Assembly (NCBI RefSeq): GCF_022829345.1
Contig: NZ_JAKSXV010000089.1
Location: forward strand, 124,001-188,000
DNA length: 64,000 bases
Direction: 5' to 3'
Source of the DNA: Methylobacterium sp. J-090
GTDB taxonomy: Bacteria; Pseudomonadota; Alphaproteobacteria; Rhizobiales; Beijerinckiaceae
In this document: positions 1 to 8,199 of the stretch, one piece after another
Position numbering within the stretch: position 1 is the stretch's first letter
Layout of the letters: each line of letters opens with the position of its first letter
Translations under genes and position numbers: made by a program
The notes under the pieces: generated by a model
Databases searched by the model: none
The model's input: the letters and a program-made list of their open reading frames with translations, nothing else
What the model was told of the DNA's origin: nothing

Positions 1-1309
1 CGTCCTCGGGCTTGCCGCCGGTGATGGTGCCCAGCATGGCCTCCGCCTCGGGCGTCAGCTTTTTGGTGGGCTCGGCATTGCTGCGCTTGCCGATGCCGGC
101 GTCCGTGGCCCGATCGATCTCAGCCAGCTTCTTGCCAGCCTCGCTGAAATCGAGGTTCTTCAGATCCTTCAGCACGCCGATGGATAGGGCCACCGCGCGG
201 ATTGCTCGGGCCGTATCGTTTGCCGCCGCACCGATCTCCTTGAACACCCCCGAGACCGCGTCCCCGCTGCCCTTGGTGCTGAACTCGGCCATCAGGTCGC
301 GGAGCTGCGTGAAGGCTCCACCAAGCTCCGTCTTGACCTCGCCGAACCCCTCGCGGAGCCGGGCGAACGCTCCGTTCCAATCGATGGATTCAATGTAGGT
401 CACAGCGTCCCGGATCGTCTGGACGATTGCTGGTGTGACGCCCTTCCGCTCGTCGTCCAGGAAGCTCTTCATCGTCACCGCGACCTTCGCCAGCGGGCCT
501 TCAAGCTCCATGGCGATCGCGGTGCCGATCCGCTTCATGGTGGTCGCGAGCCCGCTCATCGCCTTGTCGTAGGCTTCTGCGCTCTGCACCATCTGAGGCG
601 TCAGGGGGCCAGCCTCCTTGTTGGCCTTCGCCATCTGCTCGTCGATGGTCCCTCGATGCTTCTCGACGACCCGTGCGGCCTCCGCCATACGCAGCACCTG
701 CTCGGCGTAGACGCGTCTGTCGGCCGGGTCCTTGATGCCCTCCAGCCCCTTAAAGGCTTTCATGAAGGCTTCGCCGGCATCCTTCGACTTAATGAGCGAG
801 TCGGCGATGCCTCCGAAGTAGGCTCGGCCCTCGGTCGTCTTTCCCTGGGTCCGGAGAAAATCCATCAACGGGCCGACGCCGCCCCTGGCCTGCCGGGCCG
901 CCTCGGCAAACGCGATGATGCCGGCGGACGACTGGTTGGCGTCGATGCCGACCTTCCCCAGCACGCTCTGAATGTCGCGCAGCTGCTCGGCCGCGATACC
1001 CGTGTCTCGACCAAGCTGCCCCAGCCCAGATGCATTTGTCGTGAAGCTTCGGACCGCCGCCTGGATGCCGGCGAGGGCCGCCGTGACGCCAAGGGTCGTG
1101 ACGCCGATCGAGCTCAAGGCCGGGTTGAGAACGTTCGTAACCGTGCCCGCCGTCTTCGCCATGGCGCGCTCGGCATGGGTGAAGCCCTCGCCGAGGGTGC
1201 GGCCGTGCTCCTTGCCCTCCTTGCCGAGGACCTGCAGCTGGGTGCGCAGGCGCTTCATCGGATCAGAGAACTTGTCGACAACCTCGGCCTCGAGCCTCAG
1301 AGCTTCCAT
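1..1309 (-). CDS. phage tail tape measure protein (partial, C-terminus off window)
   Basis: About 436 N-terminal residues are visible; the frame stays open to the left edge, so the C-terminus is missing. The protein begins MEALRLEAEVVDKFSDPMK and continues with charged, Ala-rich helices, then a hydrophobic stretch near residues 60-85 and alternating Gly/Ala helical segments. This is the usual look of tail length tape measure proteins, which set tail length and help DNA injection. The start is supported by AGAGGA seven bases upstream of ATG. It lies directly downstream of a tail assembly chaperone gene, the normal order in siphophages and Mu-like phages. The family call is from composition and context, not a single motif. 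Confidence 0.75.
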   Translation of the reverse strand, partial: MEALRLEAEVVDKFSDPMKRLRTQLQVLGKEGKEHGRTLGEGFTHAERAMAKTAGTVTNVLNPALSSIGVTTLGVTAALAGIQAAVRSFTTNASGLGQLGRDTGIAAEQLRDIQSVLGKVGIDANQSSAGIIAFAEAARQARGGVGPLMDFLRTQGKTTEGRAYFGGIADSLIKSKDAGEAFMKAFKGLEGIKDPADRRVYAEQVLRMAEAARVVEKHRGTIDEQMAKANKEAGPLTPQMVQSAEAYDKAMSGLATTMKRIGTAIAMELEGPLAKVAVTMKSFLDDERKGVTPAIVQTIRDAVTYIESIDWNGAFARLREGFGEVKTELGGAFTQLRDLMAEFSTKGSGDAVSGVFKEIGAAANDTARAIRAVALSIGVLKDLKNLDFSEAGKKLAEIDRATDAGIGKRSNAEPTKKLTPEAEAMLGTITGGKPED

Positions 1310-1344
1310 GGCGTGATCCTCTCGTGGCTACGGGTGTGCGGCTG

Positions 1345-1650
1345 TCAGGCTCGTGCGGAGCCGGGCAGAAAGAGGCCGGCCAGCATGTAGGCACAGGCCA
1401 CGAAGTCGGCGGGGGCGATCCGCGTCACGGTCGAGGGCGGCACGGCGGCCAGGCGGCTCATCATCGCGACCATCTTGCGCTCGTGGATGTCCACGCTCGG
1501 CGGGTCGGAGGCGAGGTTTAGGGACGCCGGCAGACCAGCCGCCAGGATGTCCGCGGTGGTTGCCTCCCGGAACGTCAGCTCCGTGATGGTGGCGCCATCG
1601 ATCTCGATCGGCTGGGAAAGCGTGTGGGTCAGGGGAGCGGGGGCGGTCAT
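1345..1650 (-). CDS. phage tail assembly chaperone (gp41/E-like)
   Basis: A 101-residue protein with the pattern of the Phage_TAC_7 family (Mu gp41, P2 E): a short beta region with IDGATITELTFREATTADIL followed by helices. Such proteins assist assembly of the tape measure protein, encoded immediately downstream (35 bp away). I chose the ATG at 1650 because AAGGA lies seven bases upstream; an in-frame ATG at 1671 would add seven residues. Family assignment rests on the conserved segment around residues 15-40 and on gene order. Confidence 0.7.
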   Translation of the reverse strand: MTAPAPLTHTLSQPIEIDGATITELTFREATTADILAAGLPASLNLASDPPSVDIHERKMVAMMSRLAAVPPSTVTRIAPADFVACAYMLAGLFLPGSARA

Positions 1651-1680
1651 GGTCAGGTCCTTCGATTTCATGTGCTGCGG

Positions 1681-2019
1681 CTACGCCGTGGCGGCGGCGG
1701 CGGTGCCGAGATCGAGGGTCCGCATCGGGACCTGAGACGGAACGCCTTCCGGCGGGGCCTTCACGACCGCCAGGACGCGGATCGGCGTGGCGAGGGTATC
1801 GAGCGCCGCCACCGCCCACGCCTCGGCTGCAAGGGCAGCCTGAACGCGGCTATCCGGCACGCTCTCCATCGGCACCCGCAGCGTCTTGGCGGAGGCGTCC
1901 AGCGGCGCGCCCGGGTAGCTCCACACCGCCGCATCGGGGCAGCGCCAGAGCCGGCCATGGGTGTCCTTCGCCGCTAGGGAATCGAGGTCGGCGAAAGTAT
2001 CGGGAGCGGGTTCGGCCAT
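1681..2019 (-). CDS. hypothetical phage protein
   Basis: A 112-residue acidic protein starting MAEPAPDTFADLDSLAAKD. I do not recognise a family. It has no signal peptide or membrane segment. It sits between the ClpP-like protease (stop two bases upstream of its ATG) and the tail assembly chaperone in a tightly packed minus-strand series, so it is probably a structural or assembly accessory of the prophage. The segment around residues 9-35 (HGRLWRCPDAAVWSYPGAP) looks like a beta-rich domain. Confidence 0.6.
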   Translation of the reverse strand: MAEPAPDTFADLDSLAAKDTHGRLWRCPDAAVWSYPGAPLDASAKTLRVPMESVPDSRVQAALAAEAWAVAALDTLATPIRVLAVVKAPPEGVPSQVPMRTLDLGTAAAATA

Positions 2020-2020
2020 T

Positions 2021-2632
2021 TCAGGATTCCTCTGGGTTGGGGATCACGGCATCGGCAAAGCCGACCTCGACGGCTTCGTGGCCGGTGAAGGTTCGCTCTT
2101 GGTGCATGGCGTCTGCGAGCCAACCGCGGGAGCATTTGCAGCGCGTGCCGAGGATGTCCCGGATCTGGGCGTCCGCCTCGGCCAGCGTGTCGGAGAGGAC
2201 CTGCAATCTCGCCGAGGTCAGCGCCCACCCCTTCGTGTCGACGAAGCGGGAGTCGTGGATCTCGAAGCGCGCCGCCTCCGCTATCTCGATGCGGTCCCCC
2301 GCGCACACGATGACCGTCGCAGCGGATGCGGCCTGCTTAGGAATGCGGATCGTGACATGCCGCGGGTCGCACTTGAGAGCCAGATAGATCGCCACGCCCT
2401 CGGCCAGATTGCCGCCGGTGCTGTCGATCTCCACGACGACCGGTTCGCCTCGCGGCCAATCGGCCAAGGCGCGCCGCACGCTCGCGGCGTTGCATCCGTT
2501 CGCCGGCTCAATGGAGCCCGCGATGTGGATGGCGCCGCCCCGAATGAGCGAGACGACTGCCTCCTTGGCGGGCGGCGTCCAGTCGAGATGGATGGTGCCG
2601 TCCGCGTCCTCGACCCGGCGCGCCGCGATCAT
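2021..2632 (-). CDS. ClpP-like prophage protease (head maturation type)
   Basis: A 203-residue ClpP/crotonase-fold serine protease. The oxyanion-type segment DSTGGN is at residues 70-75, the candidate nucleophile Ser103 lies in QAASAAT and the candidate catalytic His126 in FEIHDS, the spacing seen in ClpP-like phage proteases. The family normally cuts head scaffold or portal precursors, but no capsid gene is visible here. The ATG overlaps the stop of the upstream coiled-coil gene (ATGA), so translation is probably coupled. A longer upstream open frame exists but would overlap that neighbour extensively. An S49-type or transport ClpP role cannot be excluded. Confidence 0.78.
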   Translation of the reverse strand: MIAARRVEDADGTIHLDWTPPAKEAVVSLIRGGAIHIAGSIEPANGCNAASVRRALADWPRGEPVVVEIDSTGGNLAEGVAIYLALKCDPRHVTIRIPKQAASAATVIVCAGDRIEIAEAARFEIHDSRFVDTKGWALTSARLQVLSDTLAEADAQIRDILGTRCKCSRGWLADAMHQERTFTGHEAVEVGFADAVIPNPEES

Positions 2633-3690
2633 GCCGGCACCGCCGATCCGCCGACGAGACGGGCGCGCTCGGCCGCGATCCAGTCGTGCATGCTGATCTG
2701 AAGGTCGACCCGCTCGCGGGCGGGCTGCGGGTCCTTGCCGTTGCGGCTGATGGGGATGCGCCGGACCTCGCCGGCATCCTCGTTGAGCTCCAGGCCGTGG
2801 CCCGGGGCCTCGGTAAGCAGCCGGCTGATGGCCGTGGCTTGCGCGGTGCCGGGCCGGAAGCCGACCTTCATGGCGAAGGCGCGCGCGGCCACCGGCGCCG
2901 GGACCATCCAGCCCCCGGCCTCGACCTCGCACCACTGGTTCATGTTGCCCCGGAAGCCGGCCGGCTGAAGGAAGAACACCACCTCTTCCGGCACAAGGAC
3001 CGGTACCGGCGGGGCCAAGGCCGGCACGGGCATCGTCGCCGCCAGCGCCCCGCCTCGGATGTCTTCGGCGCGCTGGCGCAGGGCCGCGAGCATCGGGGCC
3101 GCCGCCTCACTCGGCGTGGTCACGGTGAACTGTCCGGTCGCAGTATCGAAGTAGGTCAGGGGTGGCGTGTAGGCCCGCGGGAGAGCGACGTGCAGCACCA
3201 GGGCTGTGACCTGCCCTACGAAGGCGCTCGGCCCGCCGATGGGGTCGGGGTCGACGCCGGCCTCGACGGTAGCGGCCATGGCCCGGTGCGCCTCGGCGAG
3301 GGCGCGCGAGGCGGTGTCCACCTTAGCGACGGCGGCCTCGATGCGGGCAACGTGGGCCAGGCGCTCGTCGGCGATGCGGCTGCGCTCGATGCGGTCCCGC
3401 TCGGTCTGAAGCCTAGCTTGCGCCTCGGCGATCATCTCAGCCAGGACGCGCGCGGCATCCTCCAGGGCCGCCCGATCGTCAGCCGTCTTTCGGCAGGTGT
3501 CGCCGGCCTTCTTGAGGGCCACGGCGTCGGCCCCGTCCGTCTCGATGAGGAGCCGGCGCTGTTCGGCCGCCGCCTCATCGGCCTTGGTGGCGGCGTCGGC
3601 GAGGCGTCGCAGCACGCCTTCGTGGCGAGCCGTCAGGCTCACGAGGTCGGCTTGCGCGGCCTTCATCGGGTCACGGCTGAACATACCCAT
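2629..3690 (-). CDS. hypothetical prophage coiled-coil protein
   Basis: About 353 residues. The first 170 are Ala/Arg/Glu-rich helices with heptad character, a likely coiled coil. After residue 185 comes a globular part with two Tyr/Thr-rich strands (PPLTYFDTATGQFTVTTP) and a C-terminal region rich in Arg. No family is recognised. I chose the ATG at 3690 (MGMFSRDP) because AAGGA lies seven bases upstream; an in-frame ATG at 3828 adds 46 low-complexity residues and is the alternative. It is the first gene after the regulatory gap and is translationally coupled to the ClpP-like protease. Confidence 0.6.
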   Translation of the reverse strand: MGMFSRDPMKAAQADLVSLTARHEGVLRRLADAATKADEAAAEQRRLLIETDGADAVALKKAGDTCRKTADDRAALEDAARVLAEMIAEAQARLQTERDRIERSRIADERLAHVARIEAAVAKVDTASRALAEAHRAMAATVEAGVDPDPIGGPSAFVGQVTALVLHVALPRAYTPPLTYFDTATGQFTVTTPSEAAAPMLAALRQRAEDIRGGALAATMPVPALAPPVPVLVPEEVVFFLQPAGFRGNMNQWCEVEAGGWMVPAPVAARAFAMKVGFRPGTAQATAISRLLTEAPGHGLELNEDAGEVRRIPISRNGKDPQPARERVDLQISMHDWIAAERARLVGGSAVPA

Positions 3691-3844
3691 GAGGCGATCC
3701 TTCGCGGCAAAGGGGGAACGGCGCCGGGCAAGGGGAGATGAAACCCTGCCGGCGCCGCCACGCTGCTCGACCGGGACATGACCCGAACCGGGAGCGGCAT
3801 TCGTGATGGGGGATGCGTCTGCATTCATGGCCTCAGTATCGGGA

Positions 3845-3951
3845 GGCCGGCACAGGTGGTCACCTATGCAAAACAGGAAAAACAGGAATGAAACGGGAAA
3901 GCTTCGTGCGTCCGAGGGCGGTGTTACCTGTTACCCTGTTACCTGTTACCC
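3845..3951. promoter_or_regulatory. prophage regulatory region with GTTAC repeats and palindrome
   Basis: This gap upstream of the coiled-coil gene holds four copies of GTTAC at 3923, 3930, 3938 and 3945 (spacing 7, 8, 7), forming a near-tandem CCTGTTAC array. It also has the palindrome AGGTGGTCACCT (3853-3864) and two copies of an AAAACAGGA-like word (about 3869-3887). The arrangement resembles a repressor operator or an iteron cluster. It may control the structural operon running left. The binding protein is unknown. Confidence 0.5.
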
Positions 3952-4111
3952 GGTTTTGACGCCTCAAACCTAGACAGATGCCGCACTCGCGCTGACCCTC
4001 GACACCGGGTGGGGTCTCCAAGGACCCAGAGAACTCGACCGAGGCATTGAAGTCGCGTTAGCATCAGCTTCTCGATCACCGCGCTTGGTGCTCGATTCGG
4101 GAGGAATATTG

Positions 4112-4312
4112 ATGCCGGCATTGCATGGCCCGTTCAAAGCGTATGGCGAAGGTGCCACCGAGGCACTTAAAAATGCGCACCAAAAGGCTCAATCACTTGC
4201 GCCTGGAACAAAAGGCAAGGTGTCAACGCGGGTTCAAGCGTCTGGAACCACCGAAGATGCAAATGGCTATGTTATGGCTTGGGTAGAATTTCAAGTACAA
4301 GTCGATGACTAA
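4112..4312 (+). CDS. small hypothetical protein, opposite strand in the prophage
   Basis: A 66-residue protein beginning MPALHGPFKAYGEGATEALK. The start is supported by a strong GGAGG seven bases upstream; an upstream in-frame GTG at 4085 lacks this. It is the only plus-strand gene inside the otherwise minus-strand prophage block and has lower GC than its neighbours, which fits a moron-type cargo gene with its own promoter. Predicted topology is strand, helix (residues 14-31), then two long strands ending WVEFQVQVDD, similar in layout to dodecins, but without a sequence motif I would call diagnostic. Function unknown. Confidence 0.5.
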   Translation: MPALHGPFKAYGEGATEALKNAHQKAQSLAPGTKGKVSTRVQASGTTEDANGYVMAWVEFQVQVDD

Positions 4313-4379
4313 ATAGGCACGCAGAGTCGGGGAGCTGTACCGTGTTCGCGGGTGGGGGAAAGTATTAACCTCCACCGGC

Positions 4380-4655
4380 TCACAGTAGTGCTTCCCGATG
4401 CACCCACCAGCGCCCGCCATTGCGCTTCGTGACCATGGCGGACGCCTCTACCTTCAGCCGCTTCACCCTCTTGCGGGCAGCGTCCTCGCCCACGCCCCAG
4501 GCCGCCGCAGCGGTCTTCAGGGGCACGAAGGCATCTTTCGGGGCCGTGGGGATGGGAGCGGCGCTGGCCCCAGCCAGGATGGCTGCGATCGCATCAGCGC
4601 TGGCCAAGCAAGCGGACCGGGCATTCTCTAGGATTTGACGTTCGGCCTCAGTCAT
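4380..4655 (-). CDS. small HTH DNA-binding protein of the prophage
   Basis: A 91-residue protein starting MTEAERQILENARSACLAS. The C-terminal half (from about residue 45) reads as a winged or tri-helical DNA-binding domain: an LKTAAAAWGVGEDAARKRVK helix-turn-helix, then a basic segment with RWWVHREALL, the ending typical of phage HTH_17-like proteins. It overlaps the upstream gene by eight bases, so it is the distal gene of the replication operon. A role as regulator or small replication accessory is inferred. Confidence 0.6.
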   Translation of the reverse strand: MTEAERQILENARSACLASADAIAAILAGASAAPIPTAPKDAFVPLKTAAAAWGVGEDAARKRVKRLKVEASAMVTKRNGGRWWVHREALL

Positions 4656-5652
4656 GACCGCGCCTTCTGATGTTGCCCACGGTCTGAGGAGACACGCCGG
4701 CTCGGCGGGCGATCTCGCGATCTGCGAGGGGGGCAGTGCCGAGATTTCCGGCATTGAGCAGGGCCAGCACGTCGCGACGCTTGTCGGCGTTGGTGCGCCG
4801 GAAGTGTCCAGATTGGACAGGTGTTGATGCGGTCCCCGGATCGGGGGAGCGGGCTGATTTGCTCGTGCGGTCCTGTCCAAATTGGACAGGTGCAGCATCG
4901 TCCCGGATGCGAGCGGCCATGCGTTCGATGTCGGCGCGTAGGGTGGTCAGGACCGGCTCCTGCTCCTTCCACGAACGAGCCATGTCGAGCTTCGCGACGT
5001 GCTCCATCCAAGAAAACCGGGCGCGGATGTCGTTGAGCGACTGCGCCGGCAGGGTCTGACAAAGATCCTCGAGGATGTATCGGCGTGCCTCGGCCCACGA
5101 ATGAGCCGAGTAGTCCGGACAGAAGGCGCAACGGTCGGTGTCGAGCTTCTCCGCGGCCTCGTACTCGGCCCAGGCTGCTGCTGTCGTCGTCGGAAGGGGC
5201 CATGCCTCGGTGACCGCCCGGCGGACGCTCTCCGGCATCTGGGATCGAGCGTCGTATCCATGCCACCCATCCAGCCGATAGATCGTGTTCCACGTCTGAC
5301 CTGGGCCCAACAGCGGTTCGCAAGCCCGACGAAGCGCAGCCTCGCGGTCCGTATCGGCCCAGACGGCGTCTTCCGACCCGTACTCCATTAGAAGATCGCG
5401 ACGCTTAGCTGCGCGCTGACGCTCACGTTTGGCGCGCTCGGCGCGAAATTCCGGGGTGTTGAACAGGTCCTCGAAGAAGTTGGACGGTTTCGGGGGCGGC
5501 GCGTCCAAAGTGGACACGGCCTGCTCGACGCTCATCCCTGCCTTCCGGGCAAGAGTCTGCATCTTCAGCATCGCGGCTGCCTTCTCACCCGGGCTATCCG
5601 TACGGTCGTGAAGGGCGCGGACCTTGGCGAAGGTTTCGAGACCGGTGACCAT
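4648..5652 (-). CDS. hypothetical prophage protein with C-terminal HTH
   Basis: A 334-residue protein. The N-terminal 50 residues (KAAAMLKMQTLARKAGMS) resemble the start of DUF2786-type phage proteins. The middle is Trp/Arg-rich and includes a CAFCPDYSAHSW segment that could bind metal. The last 40 residues hold a clear helix-turn-helix (LADREIARRAGVSPQTVGNI). Its start overlaps the stop of the DUF1376 gene (TGATG). Within its coding sequence lie three TGTCCA/TGGACA palindromes, encoding PVQFGQ, PVQSGH and nearby residues. Position between replication genes and a small HTH gene suggests a role in replication or its control. Confidence 0.6.
   Translation of the reverse strand: MVTGLETFAKVRALHDRTDSPGEKAAAMLKMQTLARKAGMSVEQAVSTLDAPPPKPSNFFEDLFNTPEFRAERAKRERQRAAKRRDLLMEYGSEDAVWADTDREAALRRACEPLLGPGQTWNTIYRLDGWHGYDARSQMPESVRRAVTEAWPLPTTTAAAWAEYEAAEKLDTDRCAFCPDYSAHSWAEARRYILEDLCQTLPAQSLNDIRARFSWMEHVAKLDMARSWKEQEPVLTTLRADIERMAARIRDDAAPVQFGQDRTSKSARSPDPGTASTPVQSGHFRRTNADKRRDVLALLNAGNLGTAPLADREIARRAGVSPQTVGNIRRRGHD
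4805..4890. repeat. paired intragenic palindromes TGTCCA-N-TTGGACA
   Basis: Two near-identical inverted repeats lie 67 bp apart inside a coding sequence. The first, TGTCCAGATTGGACA (4805-4819), has one mismatch. The second, CCTGTCCAAATTGGACAGG (4872-4890), has perfect nine-base arms around a single central base. Each is followed by GGTG. A third, shorter copy, GTCCAAAGTGGAC, is at 5503-5515 in the same gene. The symmetry and repetition suggest protein-binding sites. Confidence 0.55.
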
Positions 5653-6563
5653 CAGCCTGTCCCCGCGAGCAATTCGGGCGTGGCCCGTGCGTCGAGGTGC
5701 CGGATCCCGAACTCGGCCAAGATGCTGGGCGGGACCTTCGTCCGCGGGTCGTCGGGCGGCTCAGTGCGTTGCTGCCAGGGCCAGTGGCCACCACGGGATT
5801 TCCAGGCGCGAACTCGATCGCGCCAGACCTCGGCCGAGATCTCGGCCACGGGGGCGGCCTCGTCGACCTTCGGGGCATAGTCCCGCCAGCGTCGCTGATA
5901 CAGCCAGGTGTCGGCGGTCTTCACGAACTCGGTGCCGGCCTTGCCGATGCGCTCCTGCTCGGCGGCGTAGGCCTTGGCGCCAGCGACGATCTCGGCCGGC
6001 GTGGCCCCACGTCGTCGAGCCTCGAGCCAACGCTTCCGGGCGTACGTCGTCGGGAAGGCAACGTTGCGTTTCGGGTAGGCGCTTTTGAACTCGGCGAAGC
6101 CTTCAGGATCCTCGTCCCCGATGGGGAATATAGGGGATTCTTTAGCTTTAGCTTTAGCTGCTTTCGTTTCGCTTTCGTTTTCCTTCTCAATTACAGAACC
6201 TAATGCCCCAACCGGATCCTGTAATTCCAATGGCTTAGGCCGTCCGCCCATCCTCCCAGCGACGCGTTTTCTCTCGACTTTTTCGCTTACGAATTGATGA
6301 TCGCGAGCGACTTGTTCGTTGCTCCAATTACCATTTTCGAGGGCCCAATTGGCCAGCACGATCGGCTTCAAGCTGGCCCACCGCTTCAGGGTGGTGCCGA
6401 GCATGCGGGCGAACCGAGCGTCATCGTCCGGCAGGCAGCAACCGGGCGAGCGCCAAGCGAAAATCTGCAGGCGGAAATAGGCGCCGGCTTCCTCGTTCGT
6501 CATGTGGGCGGTGTCGGCGATGTGCCGGTCGACGCCGACTGGCATGGTCGGGAGGGTGCTCAT
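5652..6563 (-). CDS. DUF1376-domain phage replication protein
   Basis: A 303-residue protein. Residues 8-90 match DUF1376: VDRHIADTAHMTNEEAGAYF, then FAWRSPGCCLPDDDARFARM and the KRWASLKPIVL segment. This domain is found at the N-terminus of phage and integrated-element replication initiators of the O-protein or DnaT-like type. The middle is a charged linker (KAAKAKAKES) and the C-terminal half contains a helical domain with LYQRRWRDY, as in helicase-loader proteins. The ATG overlaps the DnaB stop codon (ATGA). Loading of the adjacent DnaB helicase is the likely role. Confidence 0.75.
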   Translation of the reverse strand: MSTLPTMPVGVDRHIADTAHMTNEEAGAYFRLQIFAWRSPGCCLPDDDARFARMLGTTLKRWASLKPIVLANWALENGNWSNEQVARDHQFVSEKVERKRVAGRMGGRPKPLELQDPVGALGSVIEKENESETKAAKAKAKESPIFPIGDEDPEGFAEFKSAYPKRNVAFPTTYARKRWLEARRRGATPAEIVAGAKAYAAEQERIGKAGTEFVKTADTWLYQRRWRDYAPKVDEAAPVAEISAEVWRDRVRAWKSRGGHWPWQQRTEPPDDPRTKVPPSILAEFGIRHLDARATPELLAGTG

Positions 6564-7972
6564 CGCACAGCCTCCGCCAACACGTTGCAGGCGACATCGC
6601 AGAAGCAGGTGATCCGAATCGTGGGACCCGAGCGCTGCTTCAGGATCTCAATCTCGAGCTCGTTCTGGCACCCAAGGAGGCGGATATCCTCCTCATCCGT
6701 CCGCCCGACCTTGTGCTCAAGGTAGTAGCTCTCCCGGAACAGCCCGAGGACGACATCGGCGTCCTGTTCGATCGACCCGCTATCCCGGAGGTCCGATAGC
6801 AACGGCCGCTTGTCCGGGCGCTTCTCCACCTCGCGGTTGAGCTGGCACAGGCCCACCACGGGGATGCCGAGCTCCTTCGCCAGCCCTTTCAGGCCGCTGC
6901 TGATCTCGGTCACCTCCTGGACGCGGTTACCGGAGTAGCGCTTGGACGGCCGGATCAGGCCGATGTGGTCGATGATGAGCGCGGCGAAGGGAATGCCCTG
7001 ACGCTCGGCCTTCAGCTTCATCTGCCGGGTGCGGGCCGCGATCTGCGACAGGGTCAGCCCGGGCTGCTGTTCGATCCAGAGGGGCGTGTCGGCGCAGGCG
7101 TACTTCGCCTCGTGCAGGCGGGCCGTTGCCTCATTCGATAGCCCACGGGCCTCGGCGATGGCGCGATAGGTGATCGGGTCCGGATCGCGGGGGGAATAGG
7201 CCGTGGCCGCCAGGACGCGTTCGGACAGCTCCTCGGCGCCCATCTCGAGCGACATCAACCCGACGGCGCCGCTGCGCCGTGCGGCCGACAAGGCGATGTG
7301 GATGGCGACGGTGGTCTTGCCCATGGCGGGCCGGCCCGCGAGCACGATGAACTGCCCCGGCCGCATGCCCAGGGTCGCGATATCGAGCCTCGGCACCCCG
7401 TACGTCACCCCGACTGTGCCCTTGCCCTGGCGAGCCTGATCCACCCGGGTCATCACGCTCGCTACGCCCTGGCCCAGCGTGACGCGCTTGGCGCTCTCGC
7501 TCAGGCCGGCACTGGCCACCCCGTCCAGGGCTTCAATCATCCAGGCTGCAAACTCAGCCGGGTTGTGGACGGACCCGGCTGTCATGGCGCCGACGGCGGC
7601 CTGCGCGGTTTCCAGCACCTTCCGCATGCGGGCGGCCTGGGCGATGAGCCGGGCGTAGCTGGGCGCCCCACTCACTGTGGTGGCGCTTCCAGCGAGCTTG
7701 CCGAGGTAGGTACCCACGGTCATGCCGCCGAGATCCGCATTGCCGAGGACCGCCGTCATGAGGTGGAAGTCGATGGCTTCGCCGCTGTCACGGCGCATGC
7801 ACATTGCCTCGAAGATCGCGCGGTGTAGCTCGTCTACGAAATCCTGGGCCTGCACGTGGTCGCGGGCACGGTCCAGGGCATCGTTGTTCACGAGGATCGC
7901 GCCGAGCAACGCCCGTTCGGAGTCGATGGCCGTCGGCGGGGTCGGGGTCGAAGCCGGCAAGGGTGCCGTCAC
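6560..7972 (-). CDS. dnaB: replicative DNA helicase, DnaB family (prophage copy)
   Basis: A 470-residue hexameric helicase. The N-terminal DnaB domain starts at SERALLGAILVNNDALD (18-34); the RecA-like domain has Walker A GRPAMGKTT at 213-221, Walker B around ALIIDHIGLI, and the DnaB-specific LCQLNREVEKRPDKRPLLSD box followed by SGSIEQDADV. All core motifs are intact. The start codon is GTG, overlapping the stop of the PC4-like gene (GTGA). The divergent sequence and its place next to DUF1376 mark it as the phage copy and not the chromosomal dnaB. Confidence 0.9.
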   Translation of the reverse strand: MTAPLPASTPTPPTAIDSERALLGAILVNNDALDRARDHVQAQDFVDELHRAIFEAMCMRRDSGEAIDFHLMTAVLGNADLGGMTVGTYLGKLAGSATTVSGAPSYARLIAQAARMRKVLETAQAAVGAMTAGSVHNPAEFAAWMIEALDGVASAGLSESAKRVTLGQGVASVMTRVDQARQGKGTVGVTYGVPRLDIATLGMRPGQFIVLAGRPAMGKTTVAIHIALSAARRSGAVGLMSLEMGAEELSERVLAATAYSPRDPDPITYRAIAEARGLSNEATARLHEAKYACADTPLWIEQQPGLTLSQIAARTRQMKLKAERQGIPFAALIIDHIGLIRPSKRYSGNRVQEVTEISSGLKGLAKELGIPVVGLCQLNREVEKRPDKRPLLSDLRDSGSIEQDADVVLGLFRESYYLEHKVGRTDEEDIRLLGCQNELEIEILKQRSGPTIRITCFCDVACNVLAEAVR

Positions 7973-8199
7973 GGGGACACCTCCCGCTCGGCGGCCTGCA
8001 GGGCTTGGATCAGAGCCGGCAGCGTGGACTTGGCGAGACGAATGCCGTTCGTGGTCGGGTAGGGCTCGCCGTGGGAGGTTTTCGGGGCCGCGAACACCCG
8101 CAAGTCCACCAGGGTGAACCCGTCGCCCGTGACGACGCTGACGCGGATCTCCTCGGAGTTGTTTTTGCGAACGGTAGCGACGGTGCGTTGATTGCTCAT
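7969..8199 (-). CDS. PC4/p15-like single-stranded DNA-binding protein
   Basis: A 76-residue protein with the transcriptional coactivator p15 (PC4) pattern: EEIRVSVVTGDGFTLVDLRV near the middle, then GEPYPTTNGIRLAKSTLPAL and a C-terminal helix. PC4 domains dimerise and bind ssDNA; phage members act in replication or late transcription. I chose the ATG at 8199 because GGGGGA lies seven bases upstream; an in-frame GTG at 8214 is the alternative. It overlaps both neighbours by four bases and heads the DnaB gene, which supports a replication role. Confidence 0.65.
   Translation of the reverse strand: MSNQRTVATVRKNNSEEIRVSVVTGDGFTLVDLRVFAAPKTSHGEPYPTTNGIRLAKSTLPALIQALQAAEREVSP

Noticed and set aside
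3921..3951. Possible CRISPR array because of the regular GTTAC repeats
   Set aside because: Units are only five to eight bases with no spacers; no cas genes are in the window.
3939..4121. 60-codon minus-strand frame over the prophage regulatory region
   Set aside because: Overlaps the GTTAC repeats and the supported plus-strand gene; no ribosome site.
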